Notes: a model not told the origin generated them from the sequence alone. Positions 1 to 12,068 are shown, numbered from the stretch's first letter. The stretch is 64,000 nucleotides of DNA from Zeus faber (GCA_960531495.1 OY482846.1:15010243-15074242), one strand, 5' to 3'. Numbers and translations: made by a program.

Positions 1-791
1 ACATCATGCACACAATGCTCTGTCAAGTTACCCTTCACACAAGGTTAAGTGAGGATGAAATGTGATCTCGTCTTTATACTACAATAGACATTGTTAGAAG
101 GAGCAGTCCCTTCATATAAAACTCAGAGACTCATTTAAAAACCCAGAGGCAATGTGGTTTAAAAGCTAGGTTACATACGCAAAAGGCAATTGTCCTATAT
201 ATATAACAGGTAAGACATCATTCAAATAATTGATCATATGCATTTTTCTCTCACACACCCACATTTTGTTCCTACTGGAACAACACCTCAAGGTAATTGC
301 TATAATGCTAAAATTTCATATACTTTAGGCAAAGGGCTCAGAATATAACTATAATGGAAATTGGATACAATACAATTATACTTCAGCGATATCCCTCAAG
401 TCCATCTTATTGGAATCTACTGGGAAAACACACATCTAATACTAAATTTAACTATATAACCTCATAACAAAATATTCCAGATATAATTCAAGGATATCTC
501 CACCTCAAATTGGCCCAACCTCTTTTCTCACATTTGGCTAGAGAAGAGTAAAAGACCAGTATGCTATCACAACGCACAGGACAAAAACCCCTAGTCGTAC
601 AGAGGAAAAGCCATCCTACAATTCTAACTAGAAAATAAAAAATCAGGAATCACATTATGAAATAAACAAAATAAACAGAGATTCCACTAATACATAATGC
701 TATGCAGATGAATCAATGGTTATCACTTAATAATGACAACAGCAAAATTCATTGTGCACGTAATGACTAACACATTCTATAAGTAGGGATA
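1..791. other. Unassigned AT-rich sequence before the gap
   Basis: No exon, recognisable repeat or long open frame is visible. The stretch precedes a run of Ns. If the utrophin exons downstream are correctly placed it would be intronic, but it could also be the far part of the retroviral remnant that starts to its right; the sequence does not settle this. Confidence 0.5.
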
Positions 792-991
792 NNNNNNNNN
801 NNNNNNNNNNNNNNNNNNNNNNNNNNNNNNNNNNNNNNNNNNNNNNNNNNNNNNNNNNNNNNNNNNNNNNNNNNNNNNNNNNNNNNNNNNNNNNNNNNNN
901 NNNNNNNNNNNNNNNNNNNNNNNNNNNNNNNNNNNNNNNNNNNNNNNNNNNNNNNNNNNNNNNNNNNNNNNNNNNNNNNNNNNNNNNNNNN
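792..991. other. Assembly gap (200 Ns)
   Basis: Exactly 200 consecutive N bases, probably a fixed-size scaffold join. Sequence on either side should not be assumed to be adjacent in the genome, and any open frame read across it is meaningless. Confidence 0.99.
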
Positions 992-2380
992 GGCTGGTAG
1001 GGCTGCTTTTACCTAACCGCATTGGTGTCCCGGTCAGCACTTTAGGCTGGGACAGTCCGCTCACACCATGTGATCGTCCTCGCATTCCCGTCATTACTAA
1101 TGGCAGGAATGAAACTCTTACCTGGGATGCCATTAAGAAAACCATGTCAAACTCACCAAACAATATTTTAACCATGACAAAGTGTCAGCTTGATAAGTCC
1201 ATCATGAGGTTTCATCAATATATTTACTTAATTCAACCTATCCCTCCTTTTTGACAATGGTACTACCATATACAAACCAATGGAAAGCTAGTGGGAGAGA
1301 TACAGCTCAGTTCAAACAGTACCAAGTGGCTCTGCCACTACAACAATTCAGTGCAGGATGCCTTTGAGTAGAGGAAAAACAAAGTTAGTGAGGAATCCTG
1401 TGTTTTCATCTCTGGAGGAGACAACCATCAAGATAAGTATTGGGTACGGCAACTTTGTTGGTTGCATTGGCTCCAACATTTCCTATGGGGATGGGGTCAA
1501 GTACATTTATGTAAGACACAAACACAAATAGTAAGATCAAAATGGGGGGGGGGTTATGACATCAACATTAAACAGATGTTCTGTATGTCTCATCAGTCAG
1601 CTACAACACACAGTATCACACTTGCCTGTACATATTCATGCAACCAAATTAAACAAAAGACCGTTTACAACAAATTGATACACAAACACAACCGGTTGTA
1701 CAAAGATAGACACTGTTCAAAAAAGAAAAAAAAAAAACAGGTGACGAACAGACAAACCAAACAATAACCCTCCTTTTTGTTGTACTCATGAGTTTAAATC
1801 ATTGTAGTTGAATTTTTCAAGAACTTCAGTAGCAAGATCTGGGCGGAGTGAAGCCGCAACGGCAAAGCTGTCAAGCAATCATGTGAATATTGATAAGAGG
1901 GAAGATGAGAAGTTGGAGTAAGCAAAGTGAAAATTGCACATGTTGATGATGGAGAGGTGTTACCTGAGAGAAATGAGCCGGTTTGCTTCGTAGCAAGATA
2001 AAGGCTACAGCATGTAATCAATAACCCCGGCAAGTTTCCGAGCATAGTATGCAACAAGACATAATTCATCTCCATAAGATTGCAACAACACAGCTAACAT
2101 AAAACTCTCTCTCCTTCATCCACGGTTAATGTCATCTAGCAAACCCAACATGGAGCTGGTGCAAAATCTTGTTTGAAAAGCAACAAAACGTTCTCCCGTC
2201 TAATGACTGGGCATGCATGCCTCATTCCACGATCAACAATAACCGCAACAGCCAAGAAAGGCCATGCCAGGGTGCGACCCTGAGGACACAAAAATAAATA
2301 AAATGTCATGACTCAAATAAGGACGTTCTTTTGTGCCAGCTGGAGTTTCGTTTTAGAAATCTTGTGACCATTTTTTAGCT
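992..2380. other. Unassigned stretch left of the retroviral remnant
   Basis: No domain could be recognised on either strand. Given its position downstream (in minus-strand terms) of the reverse transcriptase remnant at 2388-3249, it may hold degraded remaining pol or env sequence, but nothing readable supports that. A G-run near 1543 and an A-run near 1725 are the only simple-sequence features. Confidence 0.4.
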
Positions 2381-2387
2381 AAATAGT

Positions 2388-5330
2388 TTAGGCGGGCCTG
2401 CGTATCTGTGATGATTCTTTATCCGATGAGCAGATCAGTAAATCATCTACATATTGGATCATTGTGCTGCTATTCATAAATTTGAAACCAACTAAATTTT
2501 CACCTAATGCAGCGGAGAACACTGTTGGAGACTCTGCATATCCTTGTGGCATGCGAGTCCATGTGCAACGTTTCCCTTGAAAAGTGAAAGCGAACCAAAA
2601 TTGTGAGTCGTCTACTAGGATGCTAAAGAAAGCATTTGCAAGGTCAATAAAAGTGGAACATTTTGATGTACCCGGGACTTGAGACAAAATCAAAGCGTGT
2701 TCATGAACAACAGGTGCTCTGCAGTGAACAGCGTAATTTACAGCGCGCAAATCCTGAACAAAACGCCACGAGACACTGTACAACAATGTCTGCTTCTAAG
2801 AGTGATTCGAACACTGGGGTTATACCTAATATGGCCTCTGGTTGCAACAGATATTGCGGTTTATGCCATCGATAGGAGGATTTTGTTGTGACTACGAGGG
2901 GAGTTGCCCCCTTCATTAATCCAACATTATATTTGGTTTTGGCCCAGAGTACCTCTGGCGCCCCCTCTAATGCGGGGTGTTCCTCAGCGTTAAAGTTAGC
3001 AAAAATCCCTGTTGCGTTTTTTTTTTTGTCGTAACAACAGGGATGAGATGGATTGATTGTACACCTGTAAAGGTGGATTGATAAGGAAACCACCAAAACA
3101 TTACCTTCTGGGCTAAATTGACTCCCGTCAGGATGCACCTGCCAATCTGTTATGCTAGCACATTTGGCAACCAGTAGATTGCCATGATAAATTTGATAAT
3201 TTTGCCAACGACACATGCGGAAGGGAATTATAAACATCATAGCAAGCATCCTGTGTTGGGATCAATTGGACCATTAACGCACAATATTGTGGTGAGCAGA
3301 GAATTCCATTTCCTGTTAACAATTGACATGCATGGCTTTCCCTAAACCATATCTTCTCAAATTTCTTATCTTTCCCTTCACTGTTAATCCTAACAGTACA
3401 ATGCAGTTCTTAGGGGTCCATAAAATCACCGCTGTGATTCCACAATTCCTGAGCTTTCCCTATCAATTCACCACTAATAGAACGTGGATCATCTTGCTGT
3501 AAATCCCACGCATAAGCTTAAGGTGGTGTTCTAAGGTCATGTTGGACCATAGAAACTTCTGCATCTTTTCTAACACGCAAGATTTTAAGCCCACTTTCTG
3601 TACACTCGATGATGATGGCTAACAAACCCATTAGTTCCCGGCCGCACAGGTGAATGGGGTAACAGTTGGAGAGTATGAAACTGTGAGGGAATGTCAGTGT
3701 TAGCTTCATCTTCATTGTCCACTACTTCTAAGGGTACAGTGAAACTTTCCATCAATTTCAGTCCTGCTGCTCCCATGACGGCCGTCGAAGCGTCTCGATA
3801 ATGGTGGACTTAATTTGAGTTTGTTAGTGCATAACACCGAGTACCTTGCACTGGAGTCAACGAGGAATGGTATTGGCTCACCATTTATCTGGAGGATGAT
3901 GGTCGATTGTTCATCGGCTGGGGAAGGAAGCTGAGAGAAAACAGGGAGGATGAATGTATCAACTAAATCGAAATCAACTGAGGCATCTGGAGGAGGAGCG
4001 TCTATTGTGGGGCCGCAGCCACTCTCAATCCTGCCGTGGACACAGTCATTGTTGATGCGGTCCTTGGTATCTGCCACGCCCGTCTCATCCCCTCCCTTGT
4101 GGAAAGCGAACAGACACTTCCTCCTCGTTCCAGTCGCCCTTCTCTTCTACCCCGTCCCTGTTGAGTCTGTTAGGACAGGAACGGGCATAATGTCCATGTT
4201 CGTTGCAGTAGTAGCACATGAACGTAAGGTCACTGCTGTTTCCTGTTCCTCCTTGGCCTGGTGCATTCTCTGGTCTGCTTGGTCTTCCTCGTTGCTTCAG
4301 TCGGATGGCAGTTGTGTATCCTTCTCCATTTCCAGCAACCGCAGGAAGATCGCCGATCACCAGGGCCATTTCTTGTACTTTCCATGGCCGATAGACTATG
4401 GGGACGGCGTCCACTGGTGATCAGCGTCGGACTTAGAAAAATGTTGCCGCTTTCATCCATTTCTCTCGGTTTAGCTGATACGCACACCCGGGACGATGCC
4501 TTCCCCCGGTCCGATCCCCCCCAGATTTGGCACGGATTTTGGGATGACTGGTTTACCACCCGCCTGGGAATTAGGACATTCTATTATGGGGAGAACAAGC
4601 TCTGTCCTTTCCATCAGGTTAGAAGGAACCATTGGGCACTGGAATATCAGTCCTAATTTGCTTTTGGTGTGGTGGGCAACAGGTGAGGAGTGTCCTCCGT
4701 CCTTCACTCCATGTTCTTTTTGGAAGTCCTGGGGAGAAGATGAACAAGGACTCGGGGAAGACAGATTAGATGAACTGGTCGTACAGGCTTAGCAGAAGCA
4801 AGACTGTAGCTCAATCACTGATGGATACAGAGATTCCTTCTCTTCAAAAAGGGTGGGGGCCGTTGGATTTTGGGGGCCATCCAAAACATGTTGGGATGGC
4901 CAGACATGTTGTAAAACCGGGGTTGATATTGGAATTTGACTCTATGGTTAAATAGGGTGGTGGGTGATCCAAGAGCGGCTCAATTCTGTGTGGTCCCAGA
5001 ACTTTTACCATCTGATGAGCGGTTTCACCTTGTTTCTGCTTTGTCTCCCTATTTTTTGCTTCTTTTACCCATGCATCATACGCTTTCCAATCTATTTTTC
5101 CTATTCTATTCTTCTTTCCTTCTCATAACATTCCAGTTCCTCCCTCAATTGTCGTAGTTGGTTTAAACTAAAGCTGCTGTTAGTTGGAAAACCCAGTTTC
5201 TCCCATAATTGTAATTGTTGTACCGTGTCACTCCCATATTTGTCGACCATACATTTCGCTGGACAAGTCCATTCCATTCTCTGAGTGGTTTTCGTACAGA
5301 GCGCTCCCATTTCAGCGTGCGAATTGATCC
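2388..5330 (-). mobile_element. Endogenous retrovirus remnant (gag, protease, RT)
   Basis: On the minus strand, reading from high to low coordinates, there are the remains of an internal retroviral region in normal order. A gag-like N-terminal part lies near 5100-5320. A nucleocapsid-type CCHC zinc knuckle (pattern C-x2-C-x4-H-x4-C) lies within 4085-4414. A retropepsin-like segment lies within 3712-4077. A reverse transcriptase segment lies within about 2388-3249 and carries a YVDD-type active-site box. The RT style suggests a gamma/epsilon-like (class I) fish endogenous retrovirus. The element is broken, with at least five interruptions and the reading shifting between frames. No LTR pair or primer binding site was identified, so true ends and age are open; the degree of decay suggests an old copy. 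It lies about 2 kb upstream of the first utrophin exon, on the opposite strand. Confidence 0.85.
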
Positions 5331-6039
5331 GAGAAAGATAGAGAGAGAAAAAAAAACGTATTTCCACACATACAGATTTGGCTCTTTTAGTTATTAACAA
5401 ATTAATTAAAAACCTTGCAGTATCCTTTCCAGCAATCCCATCAGATATTTAGATTTATAACACTCCTGTTTCAACAGGGACTCATATGTGTGTTAGTTTA
5501 ACATGTTATTTACAACATTCATACCACGCTTATTTTGCATTTATTGACACACACTACGTTTATCCCGTGTTTATGCATTCGCTTGTTTCATTGAGATTTT
5601 TTATCAGCCAGGTACCTAGCATACCCCAAGACACTGATAAAATCGCTCCGAACTTGTCTCATTCACGTGTTCCAGAGTGATCCATCGGCCAGGAGGTCAC
5701 ACAACCCAGACAACAATTGGATCACACAGGATTCATGTGAAAGTTTATTATACAAGTTTATTATACAATATAAAAGACAGAGAAAAATGCAAACTCAGAC
5801 AAAAACACTATTGGAGTACCTGGCAAAAATTAACAAAAGATGGGAAGAACAGTGAGCTAACCACACAATGGGCCGTTGAACCCCCCCCTCCCCCCTAGCT
5901 TATTCAAAACTTCATAAGGCTAACTAAAAAGTAAGCCGCGAAAACTGGACTACCAGTACCTCCAAAATAAGTCTATATAATAATTATAAATAATAATAAA
6001 CAATAAATACAAATAATAATTATTATTATTATTGTATGT

Positions 6040-6046
<7 letters not shown>
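5331..6046. other. Unassigned, AT-rich region upstream of the retroviral gag remnant
   Basis: This would be the position of the leader and 5' LTR of the minus-strand retroviral remnant, but no LTR boundary could be seen. A short duplicated motif (gtttattatacaa, twice near 5749-5770) and low-complexity AAT-rich sequence after 5980 are the only visible structure. Confidence 0.35.

Positions 6047-6074
<28 letters not shown>
6047..6074. repeat. TA dinucleotide microsatellite
   Basis: Uninterrupted alternating TA of about 14 units, followed directly by a T-run. Simple-sequence repeat with no coding content. Confidence 0.9.
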
Positions 6075-6086
<12 letters not shown>

Positions 6087-6463
6087 TACATTTATATATT
6101 TTTTCTGAATCACATCAGTGTTGTCTTTATTTCCAAACCTATGTCCCATACACTGCACATTTTTTTTTAATTATCAATTTTACTTTAGTTTAAATTAATT
6201 TCATTGTATTTTTACAATACCAGAAGTTTCTCACCTAACTTCAACGCTTCTGCTAAATATCTATAAAATACTTGCTTGATTTGCACAAATGAGACCTGGT
6301 TTTGAAGCTTTGATTCCTCACTTTCAAATGTTGTGAAAAAATAAAATAAAGTCGAAAGCCACCAAATGTACCTAAAGTCTGCAGTGGGAAACATATCTCG
6401 ATCTCTCACGCTGCTCTGTGTGCTCTATTTTTATTTTTAATCTGCCAGCTGAGCAGGTGCAGG

Positions 6464-6620
6464 CAGGGCCGGCTCTTCCTTTAGGTGAGATAGACGGCCG
6501 TCTATGGCGCTATCCCAAGGGGGGCACGGCGAGGGAGCGATCGGGGCGCCATTTGGGCACCTGTCCAACGGTACCAACAATGCCCGTGGCAGCAATGGGG
6601 TGCCCGCAATTCCTTCGTCA
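6464..6620. mobile_element. Possible DNA-transposon end (GC-rich terminal-like motif)
   Basis: A short GC-rich patch begins with cagggccggctc and continues with a near-palindromic gacggccgtct, in otherwise AT-rich DNA. It resembles the terminal sequence of non-autonomous hAT-like elements common in fish, recalled from memory. No second terminus was located, so this is a weak assignment. It could equally be an unrelated GC-rich repeat. Confidence 0.3.
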
Positions 6621-7157
6621 CAACAGTGTGTTATTTTAGATGTAGGTTATCTTTTTGAACGTATATGATGGGGACACTTTCTCTGAGATCCGATATCATA
6701 TACGCAAAACAAAAAAATTTTGGCATATCTGTGAGTCGCACTGGTGCTCCTAGTTATAAAATTTAGTAGTACTGTCTCCAAAAATGGTCGCAAATTGTGA
6801 CTAAATTGTTGCAGTATGGAGCCCTGATTATTGCAAATGTGTATAGTCCACAGCGGAAGTTTGAGTCAACATTTGCGGGACCTCCCACATTGACACCGGC
6901 ACCTATTTGATTGGATCTGGTTGCATGCTCTACCTTCAATAGTGTCTTTTTATTTGAGATTATTATTGTTTATTTAGGTTTTCTAATTGAAAGAAAGGAG
7001 GAAAGTCCTGTGTGTCCCTTGCCGTGTCACGCATGGCAGCTTAACCAGTTTGTGAGTTCCGTTTTTGTGCATACACTCTGTGACTTCTCACCTTTAGGTG
7101 TGAACTGTGCACCCAATCACTCCCTTGTTGCCTCTCTCTCCGTTTGCCTGTCCCCAG
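6621..7157 (+). other. Intron 5' of the first visible utrophin exon
   Basis: Non-coding sequence ending in a pyrimidine-rich tract and a good acceptor (gcctgtccccag) directly before the exon at 7158. An open frame continues upstream of the acceptor only by chance. No conserved block was recognised. Confidence 0.6.
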
Positions 7158-7375
7158 TGTCCTCCGTCCCGTCCGCCGTGCAGATGGCCAGCCTAGTGAG
7201 CGAGGACCCACACCACCAGACGCCCCACACCCCGGACACTGTGGCCCCCACTGACCTCAACGAGACTGCCACCGAGCTGGCCAACTGGCTCCTCCTCATC
7301 ATGCAGATGCTCAAGTCCAACATCGTGACCGTGGGCGACACAGATGAGATCAGGACCACCATCAGATGCCTGCAG
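7158..7375 (+). CDS. utrn: utrophin exon (equivalent of dystrophin exon 51)
   Basis: Utrophin is the large actin-binding scaffold that links the cortical cytoskeleton to the dystroglycan complex under the membrane. This exon encodes about 72 residues in the C-terminal half of the spectrin-repeat rod. The stretch [20 protein letters not shown] matches human utrophin ([20 protein letters not shown]) far better than dystrophin (LSLLDQVIKSQRVMVGD), so utrophin is preferred. The acceptor tccccag precedes it and the exon enters in phase 1: the codon GTG is completed from the previous exon, giving the VSS motif also present in human utrophin. It ends on a complete codon before the donor gtgggg. The spliced frame carries on at 7756. 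Preceding exons are outside the window or upstream of the gap. Confidence 0.93.
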
Positions 7376-7755
7376 GTGGGGAGCTGGGAAACAGGATGGG
7401 AGGGGAGGGATGAGGCAGGTGATTATGGTTCTGTATACGCTAGTAACATGTATAATATCCTGTGGTTCTGCAGAACGGCAGACAGAAAATGCAATTTAGA
7501 TTTTCCCCTCGTTTGTTTTCACTATACTGATGAGACTAAATTCTGATGCCTCGCCACTCCGGGGTAAGTGTTTTGTCCCCCACTTCTGCTTAAATGAGAC
7601 TCAACAACTGTTTGCAAGACAACGCGGTAATTGTTTGGTTGGTGGGGCTTATTGAACCGTCAGTATGAATTACGTGGATCGTTAGTACACACACAGGTTT
7701 TTCTGTTTGGTTTTTCATAATTTACTGATGTGTAATCACTATATACATCCATCAG
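7376..7755 (+). other. utrophin intron (380 bp)
   Basis: Short phase-0 intron between two utrophin exons, from donor gtgggg to acceptor catcag. Nothing else is visible in it. Confidence 0.9.
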
Positions 7756-7873
7756 GCGACTAAGGGCGACCTGGAGTACCGACACCCGCAGCTGGAGGAC
7801 ATCTTCACCCTGGCACAGAACATCAAGAACAAGACATCGAACCTGGATGTCCGTACCTCAATCACTGAGAAAC
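7756..7873 (+). CDS. utrn: utrophin exon (equivalent of dystrophin exon 52)
   Basis: 118-bp exon, the same length recalled for dystrophin exon 52. It encodes a helix of the spectrin-like rod with [20 protein letters not shown], close to human utrophin [20 protein letters not shown]. It ends in ITEK plus one base of the next codon (phase 1). The donor is gtacgt. The next exon starts with TG, restoring the leucine codon CTG seen in the human protein. No stop or frameshift lies in the exon. Confidence 0.95.
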
Positions 7874-7963
7874 GTACGTACGCAACCCGAGTAACATTGT
7901 TTTTCTTGCCAACCTTTTGTTGTCACGCTTGAGCCTTTGTTTCTTTCTTCCTCTTTTATCTAG

Positions 7964-8169
7964 TGGAGAAGGTCCGCAGCCAGTGGGATAGCACGCAGCA
8001 TGGCGTGGAGGCCCGTCTCAAACAGCTAGACAACATGATCGGCCACAGCGACCAGTGGGAGGAGCGACGGCAGGAAGCAGCGGCCGTGATTGGCCAGAAT
8101 GAGGGGCGTTTCCACAACCTGCTGCAGCAGAACGGCGAGCCCCTGACCAAGCAGCTCACCGACAACAAG
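7964..8169 (+). CDS. utrn: utrophin exon (equivalent of dystrophin exon 53)
   Basis: 206-bp exon encoding EKVRSQWDSTQHGVEARLKQ, aligned with human utrophin [20 protein letters not shown], then the conserved end EPLTKQLTDNK against DPLTKQISDNQ. The conserved tryptophan spacing expected of a spectrin repeat is kept (QWDS and QWEE). The acceptor is tttatctag and the donor is aag|gtcagc, in phase 0. The exon is separated from the previous one by only about 90 bp. It belongs to the rod domain, which acts as a flexible spacer between the actin-binding head and the dystroglycan-binding tail. Confidence 0.95.
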
Positions 8170-8941
8170 GTCAGCCAGCCGACCTTCCCTTAATACGTCA
8201 AAATACATAGGCCTCAAGGAAAAGATAATAATTTTCGACATAATAGCCTCTCCATACACTAGAGGTCCTTTCTTAAGTGTGCATAAGGGGTAATAGAATG
8301 AATAAATTAAACACCACTCTGGCTCTTCGTAAAACCCACGTCATACCAACATCATCAATCATCAATCACTAAAACCGTGGCAATGCAGTTTTAGGGTGAA
8401 ATTATTATCTTTTGCTCATCACTGGATTACAGGTTGTAATTACAGCCTCCCATCACTAGAGGGCAACTGTGGTTGACACACTATTTGCACGTACTGCTCT
8501 CCTACTCCCAGTTTGATAGTGCTAATAATAAATGATCCAAAGCAATTTAAAAAATGCTGACGACTACCTTGTCATTGATGAACGAATACCCTGAGGGTCA
8601 CCTGCGGATAAATTCCGGGCCAAATTCCAAATTTAAATCTTTTTAACATAATACCTTTGTGAATTGGTGGGGCTGGCTGTTAACAATTTAATGTGTTTTC
8701 AAATCACCCGCAAATAAAAAAGTCAAAGGATTTCTTTGGCTTTGTAAATGAGTGAGGGTTTTCTCTGACGTTTGTTTGTCGAGAGTGGAGAGCTCATTAA
8801 TATTGGTAATGAGGTGCCAAGCAACAACAGTATTCAGAACATGGTATACACAAAGACAGACCGTAACTAAAGTTAGTGTGTAAAGCAGAGTAAGACGTCT
8901 CCATAGCGACACCCTTGCAATGTTGTCTCCCCTTTTTCCAG
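8170..8941 (+). other. utrophin intron (772 bp)
   Basis: Phase-0 intron between the exons ending at 8169 and starting at 8942. AT-rich, with a strong polypyrimidine acceptor (cccctttttccag). No repeat family or RNA gene was recognised in it. Confidence 0.9.
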
Positions 8942-9096
8942 GCTTTCCTCCAGGACCTGTGCCGAGGGCAGGCCTGCGTGGCCGCCTTCAACGACCTGTC
9001 CAATTACCTCCTTCGAGAGTATTCCACCGATGACACCCGGAAGATCCAAGAAGTCACGGAGAAGCACAGCGCTGTCTGGAATGGCCTCAACAACAG
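8942..9096 (+). CDS. utrn: utrophin exon (equivalent of dystrophin exon 54)
   Basis: 155-bp exon, equal to the length recalled for dystrophin exon 54. It encodes the start of a spectrin repeat and includes LLREYSTDDTRKIQEVTEKH, aligned with human utrophin [20 protein letters not shown]. It ends with two bases of a split codon (phase 2) before donor gtacac. The CA microsatellite begins immediately after the donor. The next exon supplies a T to make AGT, matching the serine in the human sequence. Frame is fully open. Confidence 0.95.
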
Positions 9097-9188
9097 GTAC
9101 ACACACACACATACACACACATTCTGTAGAATCGTGCAAGTTCTCTTGCACAAACATGTGATTGGACATCTTTGACCCTTCCAACCAG

Positions 9189-9378
9189 TGCGAACGACCG
9201 GCAGGCACAGTTGGACTGTGACCTGAAGGGCCTGCAGACATCCCTCAGGGAGCTGGAGATCTTCCTGAAATGGCTCCAGGAAGCAGAGACCACGGTCAAC
9301 GTTCTGGCCGACGCCTCCCAAAGGGAGGAGCTGTCTCAGGACACGGTCCATGTCAAGGAGCTGAGAGGACAACTCGAG
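9189..9378 (+). CDS. utrn: utrophin exon (equivalent of dystrophin exon 55)
   Basis: 190-bp exon, equal to the length recalled for dystrophin exon 55. The diagnostic stretch FLKWLQEAETTVNVLADAS matches human utrophin FLKWIQEAETTVNVLVDAS almost exactly. The acceptor is ccaaccag and the donor is gag|gtaggt, leaving a complete codon (phase 0). This is the last normal utrophin exon recognised in the window. The expected next exon (human start DIQAEIDAHND) was not found downstream up to 64000, so a very long intron follows. Confidence 0.95.
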
Positions 9379-11560
9379 GTAGGTTACCAGGGAAAATGAG
9401 TGTGTGTATGTGGGGACTAGTGCAATGCCTTTATCTCTGTGTCATCCTTCATTAGAGCACGCTTCAATCCGAGGAGTTCCCAAGCCGTCCTATTGATCCT
9501 CATGTGGGATTTTTGTGCCTATGTCCTTTTGTTAGCTCGTCATTTACCCAGAACTTCCCAAAGGGATCTGTTGACACACATTAAGCTCCTTTACGTGGGA
9601 GTTTTGATCCAAAAACCTTCATCCACACCAACCTTCAAAAGTACGCACTTATCCTTTGTCACGGACTACTGACGTTGAAAGAATCCCAGGCTATCTCTGC
9701 GACTCATCTTGTCTGGATGACACACTGTCACTTCCATTCACACATTCTGCGTCTCTCCTCTCGTACCAGTTCCTCGAGTGTCTTCTCCATTATTGTGGAA
9801 CAAAGATTTGACTGAGATGCAGAGTTTTTTCTTTTTTCTCATCATAGAAAAAGGCCCAATGACCATGAACACCTTTTCAGTTTCCTGTCTTCACATGCAT
9901 TTTTTTTGTTTCTTTCAGTATTCCATACAATTTCCCACTTTCAGCAAAATATCCTCAGGTGTAGGTGTCTGATTTAGACATTGCTTTGTGTCGGAGACAC
10001 AAGTCAGTAGTTTGGGCGTCCACCCTAGAAAACCTTACATTACAACCTTACAACTCCAAGATTACAAACACATACTGAGCACATTTAGGATAATAATTCA
10101 AAAACACAGATTAACTTCAGGAAAGTTCTTGTGTGGAATAAATGTTAAATAATGAAATTAAATCCCATCGGAGCTTATCTCATTGGGGGGATTATTGGTG
10201 GAACAAACAGTGCTCCATGTGTGGAATATGCATCAAATTAAATCAGTCTGCTGATATACGAGTCTGACCTCCTCCGCTGAGACGACGAAGTCGGCGTTGA
10301 AACTGTCAGACTGTTATCGATTGAGGGGTGTCACTCAAATCCAGAAGGAAGACTAATGAAACGAAGGAGATAGGAGGGAGGGATATTCACAGGATAGCGA
10401 GCAACATGGTGTCCTCCAGCCCTTCTGGGGCTCAGATCCACCATTCTTGCAACACATTTTGTGACTCCATGCATGAGGGTTTGTATGGCGGTTGACCCCA
10501 CCGAATTCAGATGTTGTGGTGGACCTACTAACACTCATTTAATCTATGATTGGCTGAACTTGTGGGAAACTCTTTGTTGTTCCTTAGGGTGACATGCCTT
10601 TGAATGTTTTATCACCTAAAGTTTGTTGTGTTGAAGTTTTTAATATTTGAGCCTCCATGAGGCAGTTTACCATCTTCACAGGCTGCAATAATGCGCTGCA
10701 ATTTTTTTTTTCTTTCCCACGAGGATATTGCACTTGTCATAAAGTATCTGTATCGGAACAGCTTAATCTGCCGATCAAAGTACAAATAAATAGGGGCTGG
10801 GTCAACGCTATTACCGATAGCAACAGTGAGAACAATCAATTGAGTTCAGAAAATTGTATTACTTTACTGTGATGTAGACAACATTTAACTGTATTGCGAT
10901 AATAGATAACCAAAATCCCAGACGATCTTCATTAACTCGATATATTGCGAGCCATATGAGGAAATCAACCATAGTGACCCTTTTTTCACTTTTACCAAAA
11001 TATTGCAAGGTGAAAATATCGTTATTGGGGAAGACTGGGTAGCCTTTTGTACAATAGAAAGTGTATAAGAGCACTTGTCTTAAGTGGCTGCATTAATCAA
11101 ACTTGTGTTTTAATCAGACATGGCCAATGGGCTCTGGATGTACGTGCATGTTATGTGACTTGGTTTCAAAGCATTATGCTGTGACGACAGCATACCAAAG
11201 GGAGCGCATGTGCCTTCCACAGCCTCTTAGCAGAGATGCGCGGCCACCAGTAAATCAGAAAAACACTCCATCTCCAGCGTTGGTTCCCCGTTAAAGGTCA
11301 ATTCATGGTGGCGGCAGCTGCTTAAGCCTCGTTTGAACACAAATTCACCACGCACTGCTGTTCTCTCTTTTCTGTTTTTTCTCCTGCGTGCATGTGTATG
11401 TATGTGCACATACATTTTTCTGCCTGCGTGCCGTTCCTCTTAGCTCACATGGAGATAATTGTTTTTTGTCTGTTTAATTGCTGTTTCGGTAGGCTTAGTA
11501 AATGGGGAAATTTGTGCTGGTTCAGAAATGGTGCGAATTATGTCTGTGTGTTGTTTATCA
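9379..11560 (+). other. Start of the long utrophin intron, unassigned
   Basis: Non-coding sequence after the donor at 9379. No exon-like block with conserved coding content was seen, and no named repeat could be supported. Only short open frames occur. Confidence 0.6.
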
Positions 11561-11690
11561 GTACGGACCTTGCTAAATATATGAGTCATGGTATGGGAGA
11601 GTGTAGGCCGCAGTCGTGGTGTGAGAAGGAGCTTCAAATAAACTCTGTCTGATTATTTCAATTTTTTTTACTCTACTTTTAAGTCTGTCA
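11561..11690 (+). repeat. Interspersed repeat R1, copy A
   Basis: About 130 bp that recurs at 34011-34137 with high similarity. Shared anchors in order are tacggaccttgctaaa, ggtatgggagagtgt, gtgagaaggagcttcaaat and tactctacttttaagt. The two copies are in the same orientation about 22 kb apart. No terminal repeats, coding content or Pol III boxes are evident. Family is unknown; it may be the end of a longer TE or a MITE/SINE-like unit. Confidence 0.85.
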
Positions 11691-12064
11691 AAAAGTGAGT
11701 CGTTAACACTGATCTGTCTTTCGTTTTTCTTTTCGTTTTACTTGTCTATGTTTTGTAAAAAAGGCATTCTGTAGAGCTGATCATAATGGTCGCCCAGGTT
11801 TTCTACCTTACCCCCTTTAGGACAAATCTATAATTTTCTTTTTTCGTTTCTCCTACCTCTCCTTCCCTAAAGTCCCTTCATCCGATGTTACTTTTCCTTT
11901 CTCTTGTTTTTTTTTTTTCTCCATCTCTCAGGTGGCCGTGCTCTCATTGTGGAGTTATTCTCTATATATTTCTCTCCAAAAGCCTTTTATATTCCGCTGA
12001 CCTTGGATCCCCCATCCTTTTTGTCATCTTTTATCTGGCTCACCCACTCCCCGAGTAAATGTGT

Positions 12065-12068
<4 letters not shown>

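Noticed and set aside
777-1175. 132-codon minus-strand open frame
   Set aside because: It runs across the 200-base run of Ns and has no domain on either side.
6911-7157. Possible N-terminal coding extension of the first visible utrophin exon
   Set aside because: The frame is open upstream of 7158 but the protein does not continue the utrophin sequence, and a good acceptor lies exactly where similarity begins.
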